A stretch of 64,000 nucleotides of DNA from Aurantiochytrium sp. KH105 (lineage: Eukaryota > Sar > Bigyra > Thraustochytrida > Thraustochytriidae): the NCBI GenBank assembly GCA_003116975.1, contig BGKB01000151.1, forward strand, positions 1 through 64,000. The letters run 5' to 3'. Of this stretch, positions 56,311 through 64,000 are shown in pieces. The first letter of the stretch is position 1. Each line of letters begins with the position of its first letter. A program made the translations under genes and the position numbers. The notes under the pieces are model-generated. The model had not been told where the DNA came from and ran no database searches. It saw nothing but the letters and a program-made list of their open reading frames with translations.

Positions 56311-59300
56311 CTAGCTGAGGGGAAAGGCCGTCCATTTGTCAGCATTAAAGTTCTCAAAGGGGCGCACAAGATTTGCAAAGCCTTCGCGAGTCTCGACAGT
56401 CTGCCAATCGTTGGTGGCGAGATCAAGACGTTCCGCAGAGATCCGGAAATGAAGACGGTACGGCTGGTAATGAATGACGCGCGTGAGTCTGTCCGTCTCC
56501 GAGTAATAGTGTACAAGATAGAAATAGGGCTCGGCGAACCACGCCCGATAGAACTCGGCGAGAGGTCGGCTCCACGGCACGGGGCTCAAGAGCGTGAACT
56601 TGCGCAGCCGGCCGTCTGTGATGTAAAGGTTGCCGCCATTGGATAAAAGCTTCTTTTGGCCCTGCATGTATACGCGCTCATAACACGTTTGATGGATACA
56701 AACAGTCTTTTCAATGAAGCCAATCATCTTACGAAGCGTCCAGGGCACGCCGCGCAATTCACGAAAAAAGGTGTGCGCTTCAGAGAGACTGTCGTCCATT
56801 TCGTACTCGCCACTGACATTCACGTGTTGATCACGAAGTGACGAGGGCAGCGAAAGATTGTACCGCCCCTTTTTCGCAGCAGGATTTGCATTGTCAGGGA
56901 GAGAACTATTGTTTTCGCGCCCCACATCCTTGTACTGCGCCATGGTCTCGTTGAGTATCTTCAGACGAACGGCTGCTTGCTTGAGAAACGAAAGCGTGGG
57001 CCGATCCTCGAAAAGACTGTCAAACTGGTCCAGCGTCAGTCCGTACGTGCGGCAAAAGACGCGCAGCTGCTCGTGCGCCACCTTGATAAAGGCCATTTTC
57101 AGCTTTTTCATGCTAGAGTTGGGTGGCAAGCCAGTCAGGGCTTCCTCAATGGCGCGCGTAAAGGATTGCTCCTCGACGAGAAAAGTAGCCAATTGGCGCA
57201 CCATCTGACGGTTATCTTGTGACATGTGCGTAAGGTACTTGTCCGCCTGAGCGTCCCTACGCCGATCGTGTCGAGCGGCCTCCTCCTTGGCGTCGTGCTC
57301 TCTTTGTGCGCGCTGCATTGCGCGCAGCTTTTCCTGGTCGGCCTTGATGGATGGCGGCAGGTCATCCGGGAGCGCATCATTTTGCAAGATGCGAGAAAAC
57401 ATATCCGTCGCCTGCGCTGGAATAGGAGCCGGCACAGAACCACCGACGCCGGCCGTCGACGTGGCCGATGGGCCATACGCGGTGGCTCCACTCCGCTTGT
57501 TGACGCCCATGGAGCACCAGTGCGCTTCGACCAAGGCGAGGACCAGGGCAAGGCGCCACAATTTAGCGTTGATTAGGTCCTCTTCCGTGTCGAGCGGCTG
57601 ACCAAAAAGAGAGCTGTACTCTTTGGGAGGCGCGGGGTCAGTACGGCGCACGTTTGCGTCCTTGAGCATGGGCTGCAGAGGTGGTGGAGTGGGCAGCTGT
57701 TGCGGAACGTCCTCTGGACGAAATCCTTCATTTCCAGGTTCCTCCTTGACTGAGGCCCGCGAGGGATCTGTTTCCGTCCCCGAGGACATTGGGCCTGATT
57801 CAGAATACGTAGAGCCTCGTCGACTTCGCTTCTGCGTCGACGCTGTCGAGCTTGTGAACTGGTCAATATTGAGAAGACCTTCATCCTGCCAAAACTCATC
57901 AATAAAAAACCTTCGAAACTCATCCGCCTCTGCTTCAGCGGCGGCAGCTTCGGTTTGCGCGTGCTCCAAGGACGTTTCGGACCCTGAGGCGGAAATCGAT
58001 CCGGTCCTGCCGTCATTGAACTCAGAACAAGAGGAAGATGACGAAGACGATGAGGTTAGGGACGATGAGGAGGAGGACGAAGCATGCGGCATCTGATGGC
58101 ACATTGGAGAAGAAAGCTGGGCCATCTTGGTATCAGCAGCTGGTGAAGCCGGCCCGTTTGCTGGAAAATCAAATGGAACGTCTGCGCTCGGGACGAGAAG
58201 CGGTCCGTCCACATCGCCGCCTACAATATTGGTGTGATCGTGAGTTCCAAAGGCCCCGTTACGTTCAGTGGTGACAAAGGAATGTACACCAGCTTCCCCT
58301 GCGAGGTCGAACGAAATTTGCATGTCATTGTGAAATTCTGGCAGCAGCAAGGGATCACAGTCGCGACCCGACGCGCTCACCGATTGATCCACTGTCGCAG
58401 ATCTGTCTATGGAACAAGAGGCGTGAGTGCTCTGCAAGGCCTGGGCATCCTGAGACACGGCTGAGTGTGGGTATGTCATTACAAAGGGAGCATTTGAGGA
58501 CGCTGAGAAGTCAATGGGATGCATCTCTTGGGGCGGCTGCAAATGAATGGGTTCCGAAGCTTGAAGCGGCGGCCCCATGTTAAAGCCACGATCGCGCATT
58601 GAGTGATGATCTCTCCTGTCATTACCACTGCTGGCGATACTGGCGCCACTTTGAATTGGGGAAGGATACGAGGACGACATCGCCGACGTCGGTGGTATCG
58701 TTGGCGAGGGCGCCGTGCCCGCGACCTTTCGCTGCGTAGTTGGTCCCAGATCATCAGCGAGCTGTGTCGTTCGGGCCGGTCCCCCATCTTCATCCTCCGA
58801 AGGCCGTTTTCGGCAAAGAACGAGAAAAGACGGTCCAGCAACCACGGCAATGCAACGAAAGGCATCGGCTCCGTGGGGGACCATAATGTACACGAAAAGG
58901 GCGTGCGTTGCGTTGCCAGTGTGCTTGTTGGCTGCCCACGAATAGTTCCATCCCCTTTTCCTCCGGTTGAATGCGAAATGCAGAACGTCTTGCATGCGGT
59001 TTTTGACGAGTTCAGCAGCATCTTCTTGCGACGAAGCGTCCTTGCGGCGCCGATCCGCCGCAACTTTTTCCTCTTCCTCATCATCGGCAGCGTCGACGTC
59101 GGAGCCGTCGCTGACTTCGCCTCGATAGTAAGGAAGTCGAGGATCGCCCTTGTGCCGTTCGCCACTGGTCATTTTCTCTGTGCTTACTACGGTGCCAACT
59201 TTGATGTCGCGGTCGATATCGGTTCTGCGGAACTCGGCCCATGCGAAGAGCGGGTCTCGTGGGCCTTGGGGCAATCGACGCACCGTCATGTTGACTGCAT

Positions 59301-59469
59301 TGCCGCAGAATCCTTTGTCCTTGTGTGGTTCTGAGCAGTACGGAAAGCACCTCAAGTTCTTCAGGCCGCTGCGCTTGTTGTTGCGTTGGTACTTGTTCGT
59401 CCATCGCTGCAGGAGCTCGAACCTGACTTGGACGCCGCCCTGCTCCACGAACCGCGCTTCCTCGCCCAT
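56311..59469 (-). CDS. Large low-complexity protein of unknown function, possible nuclear regulator
   Basis: The product is 1052 aa in a single exon, ATG at 59469. I do not recognise the family. The N-terminal 250 residues look folded: 'RFELLQRWTNKYQRNNKRSG', Cys-containing 'LRCFPYCSEPHKDKGFCGNA', and 'GWNYSWAANKHTGNATHALF' with 'FRCIAVVAGPSFLVLCRKRP'. A roughly 450-residue Ser/Pro/acidic region follows. The C-terminal 350 residues are again ordered, with helical 'FSRILQNDALPDDLPPSI', 'LRELRGVPWTLRKMIGFIEK' and the aromatic-rich 'AEFYRAWFAEPYFYLVHYY'. There is no signal peptide or membrane span. Two folded ends joined by a disordered, phosphorylatable middle fit a transcription-related protein, but this is a guess. 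It converges on the Aat-like gene. Confidence 0.6.
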   Translation of the reverse strand: MGEEARFVEQGGVQVRFELLQRWTNKYQRNNKRSGLKNLRCFPYCSEPHKDKGFCGNAVNMTVRRLPQGPRDPLFAWAEFRRTDIDRDIKVGTVVSTEKMTSGERHKGDPRLPYYRGEVSDGSDVDAADDEEEEKVAADRRRKDASSQEDAAELVKNRMQDVLHFAFNRRKRGWNYSWAANKHTGNATHALFVYIMVPHGADAFRCIAVVAGPSFLVLCRKRPSEDEDGGPARTTQLADDLGPTTQRKVAGTAPSPTIPPTSAMSSSYPSPIQSGASIASSGNDRRDHHSMRDRGFNMGPPLQASEPIHLQPPQEMHPIDFSASSNAPFVMTYPHSAVSQDAQALQSTHASCSIDRSATVDQSVSASGRDCDPLLLPEFHNDMQISFDLAGEAGVHSFVTTERNGAFGTHDHTNIVGGDVDGPLLVPSADVPFDFPANGPASPAADTKMAQLSSPMCHQMPHASSSSSSSLTSSSSSSSSCSEFNDGRTGSISASGSETSLEHAQTEAAAAEAEADEFRRFFIDEFWQDEGLLNIDQFTSSTASTQKRSRRGSTYSESGPMSSGTETDPSRASVKEEPGNEGFRPEDVPQQLPTPPPLQPMLKDANVRRTDPAPPKEYSSLFGQPLDTEEDLINAKLWRLALVLALVEAHWCSMGVNKRSGATAYGPSATSTAGVGGSVPAPIPAQATDMFSRILQNDALPDDLPPSIKADQEKLRAMQRAQREHDAKEEAARHDRRRDAQADKYLTHMSQDNRQMVRQLATFLVEEQSFTRAIEEALTGLPPNSSMKKLKMAFIKVAHEQLRVFCRTYGLTLDQFDSLFEDRPTLSFLKQAAVRLKILNETMAQYKDVGRENNSSLPDNANPAAKKGRYNLSLPSSLRDQHVNVSGEYEMDDSLSEAHTFFRELRGVPWTLRKMIGFIEKTVCIHQTCYERVYMQGQKKLLSNGGNLYITDGRLRKFTLLSPVPWSRPLAEFYRAWFAEPYFYLVHYYSETDRLTRVIHYQPYRLHFRISAERLDLATNDWQTVETREGFANLVRPFENFNADKWTAFPLS

Positions 59470-61212
59470 CTTTCCCTTTTCTTTGTCGCTAGCTTACCCC
59501 CTCAGGCTTGCTCGCGACAGACGTCACGCGGGCGAAAGGCGAACAACGCAGGCGTCAGGGGCCAGGCAGGCGGGCTTCGTGGTTGTCTGGCCTGGGTCTG
59601 GCCTGGCCTGGTCTGGTCTGGCCTGGTCTGGCCTGGCCTGGTCTGAGCTGGTCTGCGCTTTGCTCTGGTCCGGTCTGGCAGCGAGCGCCGCGTCTCGCGA
59701 ACTGTCCGCGGCAGCAGACCAGGCGGCCTCGGGTTTGCGCGTGCGATTTGCGCGTGCTCGTGCTGAGTAGGTGCGGCCCCAACTCGCGGGTTTCCTACGA
59801 GCACGTCTACACGAGCAAGCACGTCTTCACGTGCAAGCAAGCGTCCTCGCGCGGCGCGGCGCGAGCGGAGCGGTCTGCGCAGCCGCCGCCTGCCGCCTCG
59901 CTCCGCCGCCGCAGGGGCTCGCCGCGGCGCTGGGATGGAGGGAGGGATGGAGGGAGGCTGCGATGCCAGATGCGCCGCGCCAAAACTGTTTTCAAATCGT
60001 TCCGCCCACTCGGGCCGCGGGTCCGGGACGCGCGCGCGGGCGGGCGGGCGGCGGCGGGAGGGGCTCTGCCTGTCGCAGGCTCGCTGCGGCGGCCTCGCCG
60101 TCGAGGCGCTCGCGCTCGCGCGCTCGCTCCCCGCGCAAGCAGACGCGCAGGCAGGAAGGCAGGAGGAAGGGCGGGCACGGGTATCCCGCACGCGCGCGCG
60201 TGGAGGCTTTCAAAATTTCGATTTGGAGATTTGAAATTTTCATGGCCAGGAGTGCGCACAGTGCTCCCCGCGCCCCACTGCCCCGCAGCGGTATCTGTCT
60301 ACACCCCGACGGATCTACTCCGCACACTCCGCAGTGCCCTCTCGGGGAATCCATTTGGTTCGGCGCTAACGGATGTGTGTGCGAGGTTGCGTGCGTTCCG
60401 GTAGTGTTTGCCGCGGGGAAGTATTGGTCAGTGTGGGAGAATATGCCTAGAATATGCATGTTGATGTCAGGGCAGTGGCGGGGTAAAATGGGGAACATGT
60501 ACACGTTTTCGGCGAAAAGAGATTCGCCTTCGTACGCACGATAGTACATGTGATGATGGCTCTTCTTCTGCCAGCCGCAGCCGCAGCCCGCTTTGCCTGC
60601 CGCATGCCTGGCTGTCTGGTCTGCCCACCTTGATAAGTCTCCTGCAGCCGGCTGCAGCCGGCCTGGCTGCCTCGCCAGCCGCCCGTCCGGTCGCCCATCC
60701 AGCCGGCCAGCCAGCCAGCTCACCCAAGTGGACCTAGACGTTTCCCCTAGCCGGCTCTAGCGCACGCCCGGACCCGCCGGCCTGAGAGCGCCCCATCCAG
60801 GCGCGGAAAGCGAGAAAAACAGAAGAGCAAAAGAGCAGCGCACGAGACGCGGGACTTGCGCGGCGCACGGGCGCGGCACGCGCACAGGGGACCTGCTGCG
60901 CGAGGCGGGGCGAGGCGAGGCGACGCGAGGCGAGGCGAGGCGAGCCCGTGCAGGCGAGCGAGCGCGAGCGCGAGGAGCTGCGGCAGGCGCGAGGCGGGGT
61001 AGTTCGGCTTTGGAGACCGAGGGCCTGCGCGAGGAGCACAGGCCTTGCACAATCGCCGAAACGCGGCGAGAGAGACGCGGACGGGGACAAGGGGAGCGAG
61101 AGGGACGCGGACGGGCAGACAAGCAGGCAGACTGGGAGCAGGCACGCACACAGGCAGGCAGACGGCGGGCGCTCGCGGCAAGCACAGACCCGAATCGCGC
61201 ACGAACGAGAAG
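59470..61212. other. Divergent intergenic region, 1.74 kb, GC-rich repeats
   Basis: It contains a 'tctggcctgg' decamer-like tandem run (about 59583-59650) and a 'cgagg' pentamer array (about 60900-60945), with long low-complexity open frames on both strands. No frame has a recognisable domain. It must carry the promoters of the two divergent neighbours. Confidence 0.45.
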
Positions 61213-62208
61213 ATGGCGCAAGAACCGCAAGACGATGGCCGCTGGCCCGACGACAATAATGACAACAACAACAAACACAACAACAAGGAGAACCAGGACC
61301 TTGGTGATGGCGAGCAAGGTGGAAAGAAAAGTGTCGCGCGCAAGGAAGGTAGCCTTGTGGTGAATGCAGAAATGGTACTCCTCGACGTAATCATGAGCAC
61401 CATGTCGCCAAAGAGGACCGAGATGGCTTCGCGAACCGCGGAAATGGACAAGACGCGTGTGCCCGAGAAGGCGCGACGTGTGCTTGGCATGGATGATGAG
61501 GTTTCCCCAGAAACGAAGCGCGCCATGGACCAGACAAGCCGCCGTCGCATCCGCGAACAGAAGCGTGCGCTTGATGAGGTCGCAGGAGCCCGGCCCACTT
61601 TGGCGCAGCTCGCCATTCCGAACACCGACTTTCGCGTCAGCGATAAGGCGCTGCGAATCTTGGGTGACGAGAACTTGGCCCAAGCTTCGTGCAAGCTTGT
61701 CACACCTGCGGAGCGACAACTTGCTGCGCAACATCCCAAGGTCATTCACGTTCTTGGGGATTCGACGCTGGCGAGCCCCAAAGCACAGCAGCGCTGTGGA
61801 ACCGAGATGGACGCCAAGCAGCGTCGCGCGCAAGTTGCAGACAACGTGCGCCAAGCTGCGGCGCGCGACGAGGAAGCTCGGCGCAAACTCGATGCAGTCC
61901 TTCGTGCCCTTCCTTGTGACGAGCAGCTCGAGCTGCCTCAGGCCGCCGTGGGCCAACCCATCCCGGAGAAGGCACTGCGATTTTTCGGCGAGGATCAACT
62001 CGAGACCCTTTCACGCTGCGCCGTCACCAAAGACGTTCGCAAGAATTTGCGGCCCAAGACGCTGCACATGCTGGGGGACACCAACCTGCTTTCTCGTAAG
62101 GAGCGCCAGGTGCTTGGTTCCCTCGATGCGAATAAGCCTTCGTCGGAGCGCGATCAGCCTTGGCACTCTCGCATCGTCAGCTCCCTTCGCGCTCTCGGCG
62201 TCATGTAA
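61213..62208 (+). CDS. Short-repeat protein with five LGD-type motifs
   Basis: The product is 331 aa from the ATG at 61213; the upstream frame is GC-rich leader. After an Asn/Asp-rich N-terminus, the protein carries repeats of two types. Type A: 'VPEKARRVLGMDDE', 'VSDKALRILGDENL' and 'IPEKALRFFGEDQL'. Type B: 'HPKVIHVLGDSTL' and 'RPKTLHMLGDTNL'. They are spaced by 35-100 residues of mostly helical, charged sequence ('RRRIREQKRALDEV', 'RDEEARRKLDAVLRAL'). The order A, A, B, A, B suggests duplication of an A-B unit. No signal peptide or membrane span is seen. I do not recognise the family; cytosolic scaffolding is only a guess. Confidence 0.6.
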   Translation: MAQEPQDDGRWPDDNNDNNNKHNNKENQDLGDGEQGGKKSVARKEGSLVVNAEMVLLDVIMSTMSPKRTEMASRTAEMDKTRVPEKARRVLGMDDEVSPETKRAMDQTSRRRIREQKRALDEVAGARPTLAQLAIPNTDFRVSDKALRILGDENLAQASCKLVTPAERQLAAQHPKVIHVLGDSTLASPKAQQRCGTEMDAKQRRAQVADNVRQAAARDEEARRKLDAVLRALPCDEQLELPQAAVGQPIPEKALRFFGEDQLETLSRCAVTKDVRKNLRPKTLHMLGDTNLLSRKERQVLGSLDANKPSSERDQPWHSRIVSSLRALGVM

Positions 62209-62612
62209 TTTAGAACACAACTATCGACATCGAATGAATGCAATCAAAGTATAAACGAGAACAATGTGTGCATTTCATTGTCAGCCACTGGCAAGCAGTC
62301 TGCCAAGCTTTGACAATCGACTTGTTTCTCTTTTTGGTAATGTGGCCAAAGAGTGCGCCTAGCGCTTGCCTTCTTGCACCATGATCGCCAGCTCTCTGCG
62401 CATTCCAAATCATCATGTAGTACTTGCCCTCCCCATCAACTTCAATCAAACCAAAAGAAAACAACGGAAAACAAAGTGCATGCCATGAGTGTTCCACAGC
62501 CATCCAGAGAGACAGAATCATTGACCTTTTGGAAACTACAACCTAACCTGGTCCATCCATCCATCCATCTATCCATTCATTCATCTATCGACCGTATTGT
62601 TTCCCCGCAACG
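62209..62612. other. Convergent intergenic region
   Basis: These 404 bp, AT-richer than the genes, lie between two convergent 3' ends. A CATC tetranucleotide run lies at about 62552-62588. No gene is seen. Confidence 0.4.
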
Positions 62613-64000
62613 TCAACCCTCGTCAGCAGCGCTAGATGCGGGCTCCTTGACAACGCCAGCAAATTGATTGATGCGCTCCTCAATGTAGGCACTAATGAGT
62701 TCTTCGCGTTTGCGTTGGACCTCGGCCTCCTCATCCTTATTTGTGTTCATTGCCACCGAAGACTTGTCGAGAAAAATCTCATATCGCTCACGGAGGACGC
62801 GCCGCACATACTCGGACTGCATGCAAGTCTCGACCTTGCCCTTAACGCGGCACTTTTGCCAAGCCAAGCGCGTGTACTTTCCAAGTTCGCGCTGGTTCGC
62901 GCTCTCCACGCGAGTCTTGTAGTCGTGCACCTTGGCCGTTGCGAGCACGGCGGACTTGGCGAGCGACCACTTGCTGCGAAACTCGTGACACGGATTGTAC
63001 GTGGTGTTGCGCATGTAATCCTCGTATTCGCTATACACCAAGCGCCAGTCTCCGTAGCGGTCACCGTAGCGCATGCCTGCCAGCGCCTCGGGGCTATCCG
63101 ACGTCTCGAGCACCACAGACTTGAGTTCATCTTGCATGGGCTGAATCACATTTTCGACAATCTTGGGCGATCGCGAAAGCTGCGGACTGTTGTTCGCGCC
63201 CAAGTACCAGAATGTGTAGGTATCGTCGAGCGCAAAGGTGAGCTCGAGAAGCTGATAAGACTTGGTTCGGCGCTGAAGCGAGGGCCGCACAGCGTGAAAG
63301 AGAAGGCGCATCACCTGTTTGGCGTACGTTTCAAAAGCAGAACTCATGAAAAGATCGCCAGCCTTGGCCTCCTGTGACAAGAGAATCTGAAAGTTCTCGA
63401 AACTAAGCTCCGTCTTGCCGAGTAAAAAGCTTCGCCGCGCGTCGTCATCGTCGTCATCGTCTCCGCCGCGAAGCTCAGTCGTGCGCACAAAGCCATCGCG
63501 GTAAAAAACGAAGAATGGCTCGGTGCACGCAATGAGCATGTACGCACGGATGTCCCAGGCACGCTTGCGCACGAGAAGACGGTTGCCCACGTACTTTTGC
63601 ACAACGTACTGGAGGTCGCGCGGGGCTTGCATTGCGGCCTTGAGATGGTTTTTGGCGTCAGCAGGGTCCGTGTACTTGAGCTTGTTCTTTTCTACACCGC
63701 CCATGCAGCCGCGAAAGCGTTGCCCAAGACCGTTTTGGTGGGAAAAGTACTCAAAACCACCGGCATGTGCGCCATCCATGGGCTTGGCAACCCAGGCCGA
63801 GGCCGTGCGGTACTTTGCCACATTGGCGCATTCGTCGTTCATGTACATACGATAGGTTGCTGGCATGAGGAACATTTTGTTGAGCGAGCAGCCATTGAGC
63901 CGCGAAAATCGGGCCAGTGTCGACACCTGGTCCGTCTTGAGACCGCCGATGAGCTCGGCGCCCGCGATGTCATCGATAAAGCCTTCGAACAGACGTTCTG
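62613..64000 (-). CDS. Tubulin tyrosine ligase-like (TTL) protein, 5'-truncated by the window edge
   Basis: The frame is open to the window end (first complete codon at 63998), giving about 462 residues of a longer protein; no ATG that looks like a true start precedes the domain. TTL hallmarks: 'DLQYVVQKYVGNRLLVRKRA' followed by 'WDIRAYMLIACTEPFFVFYR', and 'LGANNSPQLSRS' in the region that usually carries the metal-binding E-x-N of ATP-grasp enzymes. Here that Glu is not evident (L-G-A-N-N), so activity may be altered. The C-terminal 150 residues are charged and helical. It differs from the TPR-TTL gene at 43.9 kb in domain makeup. Substrate could be tubulin or another protein. Confidence 0.8.
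   Translation of the reverse strand, partial: ERLFEGFIDDIAGAELIGGLKTDQVSTLARFSRLNGCSLNKMFLMPATYRMYMNDECANVAKYRTASAWVAKPMDGAHAGGFEYFSHQNGLGQRFRGCMGGVEKNKLKYTDPADAKNHLKAAMQAPRDLQYVVQKYVGNRLLVRKRAWDIRAYMLIACTEPFFVFYRDGFVRTTELRGGDDDDDDDARRSFLLGKTELSFENFQILLSQEAKAGDLFMSSAFETYAKQVMRLLFHAVRPSLQRRTKSYQLLELTFALDDTYTFWYLGANNSPQLSRSPKIVENVIQPMQDELKSVVLETSDSPEALAGMRYGDRYGDWRLVYSEYEDYMRNTTYNPCHEFRSKWSLAKSAVLATAKVHDYKTRVESANQRELGKYTRLAWQKCRVKGKVETCMQSEYVRRVLRERYEIFLDKSSVAMNTNKDEEAEVQRKREELISAYIEERINQFAGVVKEPASSAADEG

Noticed and set aside
59508-60544. Long plus-strand frames (up to 298 codons) upstream of the LGD-repeat gene
   Set aside because: They are translations of GC-rich simple repeats with no domains and are overlapped by equally open frames on the other strand.
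1-64000. Bacterial or organellar origin, CRISPR arrays, prophage, rRNA operon
   Set aside because: Gene content is nuclear eukaryotic, spliceosomal introns are present, and no spacer-repeat array, phage gene or rRNA sequence was seen.

Overview
The window is nuclear DNA of a compact, GC-rich, gene-dense eukaryote. It encodes cytoskeletal, transcription and translation proteins found only in eukaryotes or in eukaryotes and archaea: a kinesin, an eIF2D, an Spt4, an AMBRA1-like WD40 protein and two tubulin-tyrosine-ligase-like proteins. Most genes are single long exons. Introns with GT-AG borders are clear in only three genes (Spt4, a TPR-TTL gene and a LRR-kinase gene). Neighbouring genes often lie on opposite strands, in convergent and divergent pairs. 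Together with secreted sulfatases, an L/F-transferase-like gene and several unusual domain fusions, this suggests a stramenopile, probably a thraustochytrid/labyrinthulomycete. That placement is inference; no decisive marker gene is present.

Layout. 0-8.2 kb: AMBRA1-like protein (+), eIF2D (-) head-to-head with a methylene-THF dehydrogenase (+), then a secretory PDZ/PA-domain protein (-). 9.5-17 kb: PH-cPLA2-like phospholipase (+), a duplicated CREST-like membrane protein (+), an AIG1/FAR-17a-like membrane protein (-). 17.4-28 kb: a bisphosphate-nucleotidase/CHK-kinase fusion (+), a BAR-like polyproline protein (-), a DUF1244-MogA fusion (-), a kinesin-12-like motor (+). 28-43 kb: a STIM-like EF-hand/SAM/FN3 membrane protein (-), two tandem secreted sulfatases (+), a Ser/Asp-rich coiled-coil protein (+), a membrane-anchored methyltransferase (-). 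43-47 kb: three-exon Spt4 (+), two-exon TPR-TTL (-), a broken TIR-domain locus (+). 47.6-53.5 kb: a 16-exon gene (-) encoding LRR x14, ankyrin, SAM-like, kinase and RING/IBR-like modules. 54-64 kb: an L/F-transferase-like protein (+), a large low-complexity unknown (-), a short-repeat protein (+) and a 5'-truncated TTL (-).

Most striking region: the LRR gene. Fourteen exons of exactly 84 nt each encode one 28-residue ribonuclease-inhibitor-type LRR. All are in the same phase and separated by near-identical introns of about 150-165 nt, so the exon-intron unit was amplified in tandem recently. Variation is concentrated at the start of each repeat, on the predicted ligand-facing strand. The C-terminal half carries a non-RD, atypical-DFG kinase and a RING/IBR-like zinc module, and a TIR-domain remnant lies just downstream. 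This resembles an intracellular recognition/ubiquitin-signalling receptor and is the best candidate for an undescribed system here. Function is inferred from architecture only.

The genes are otherwise mostly unrelated housekeeping or signalling functions with no operon-like logic. The recurrent theme is domain fusion and internal duplication (nucleotidase-kinase, DUF1244-MogA, [EF-SAM-FN3]x2, CREST x2, LRR x14).
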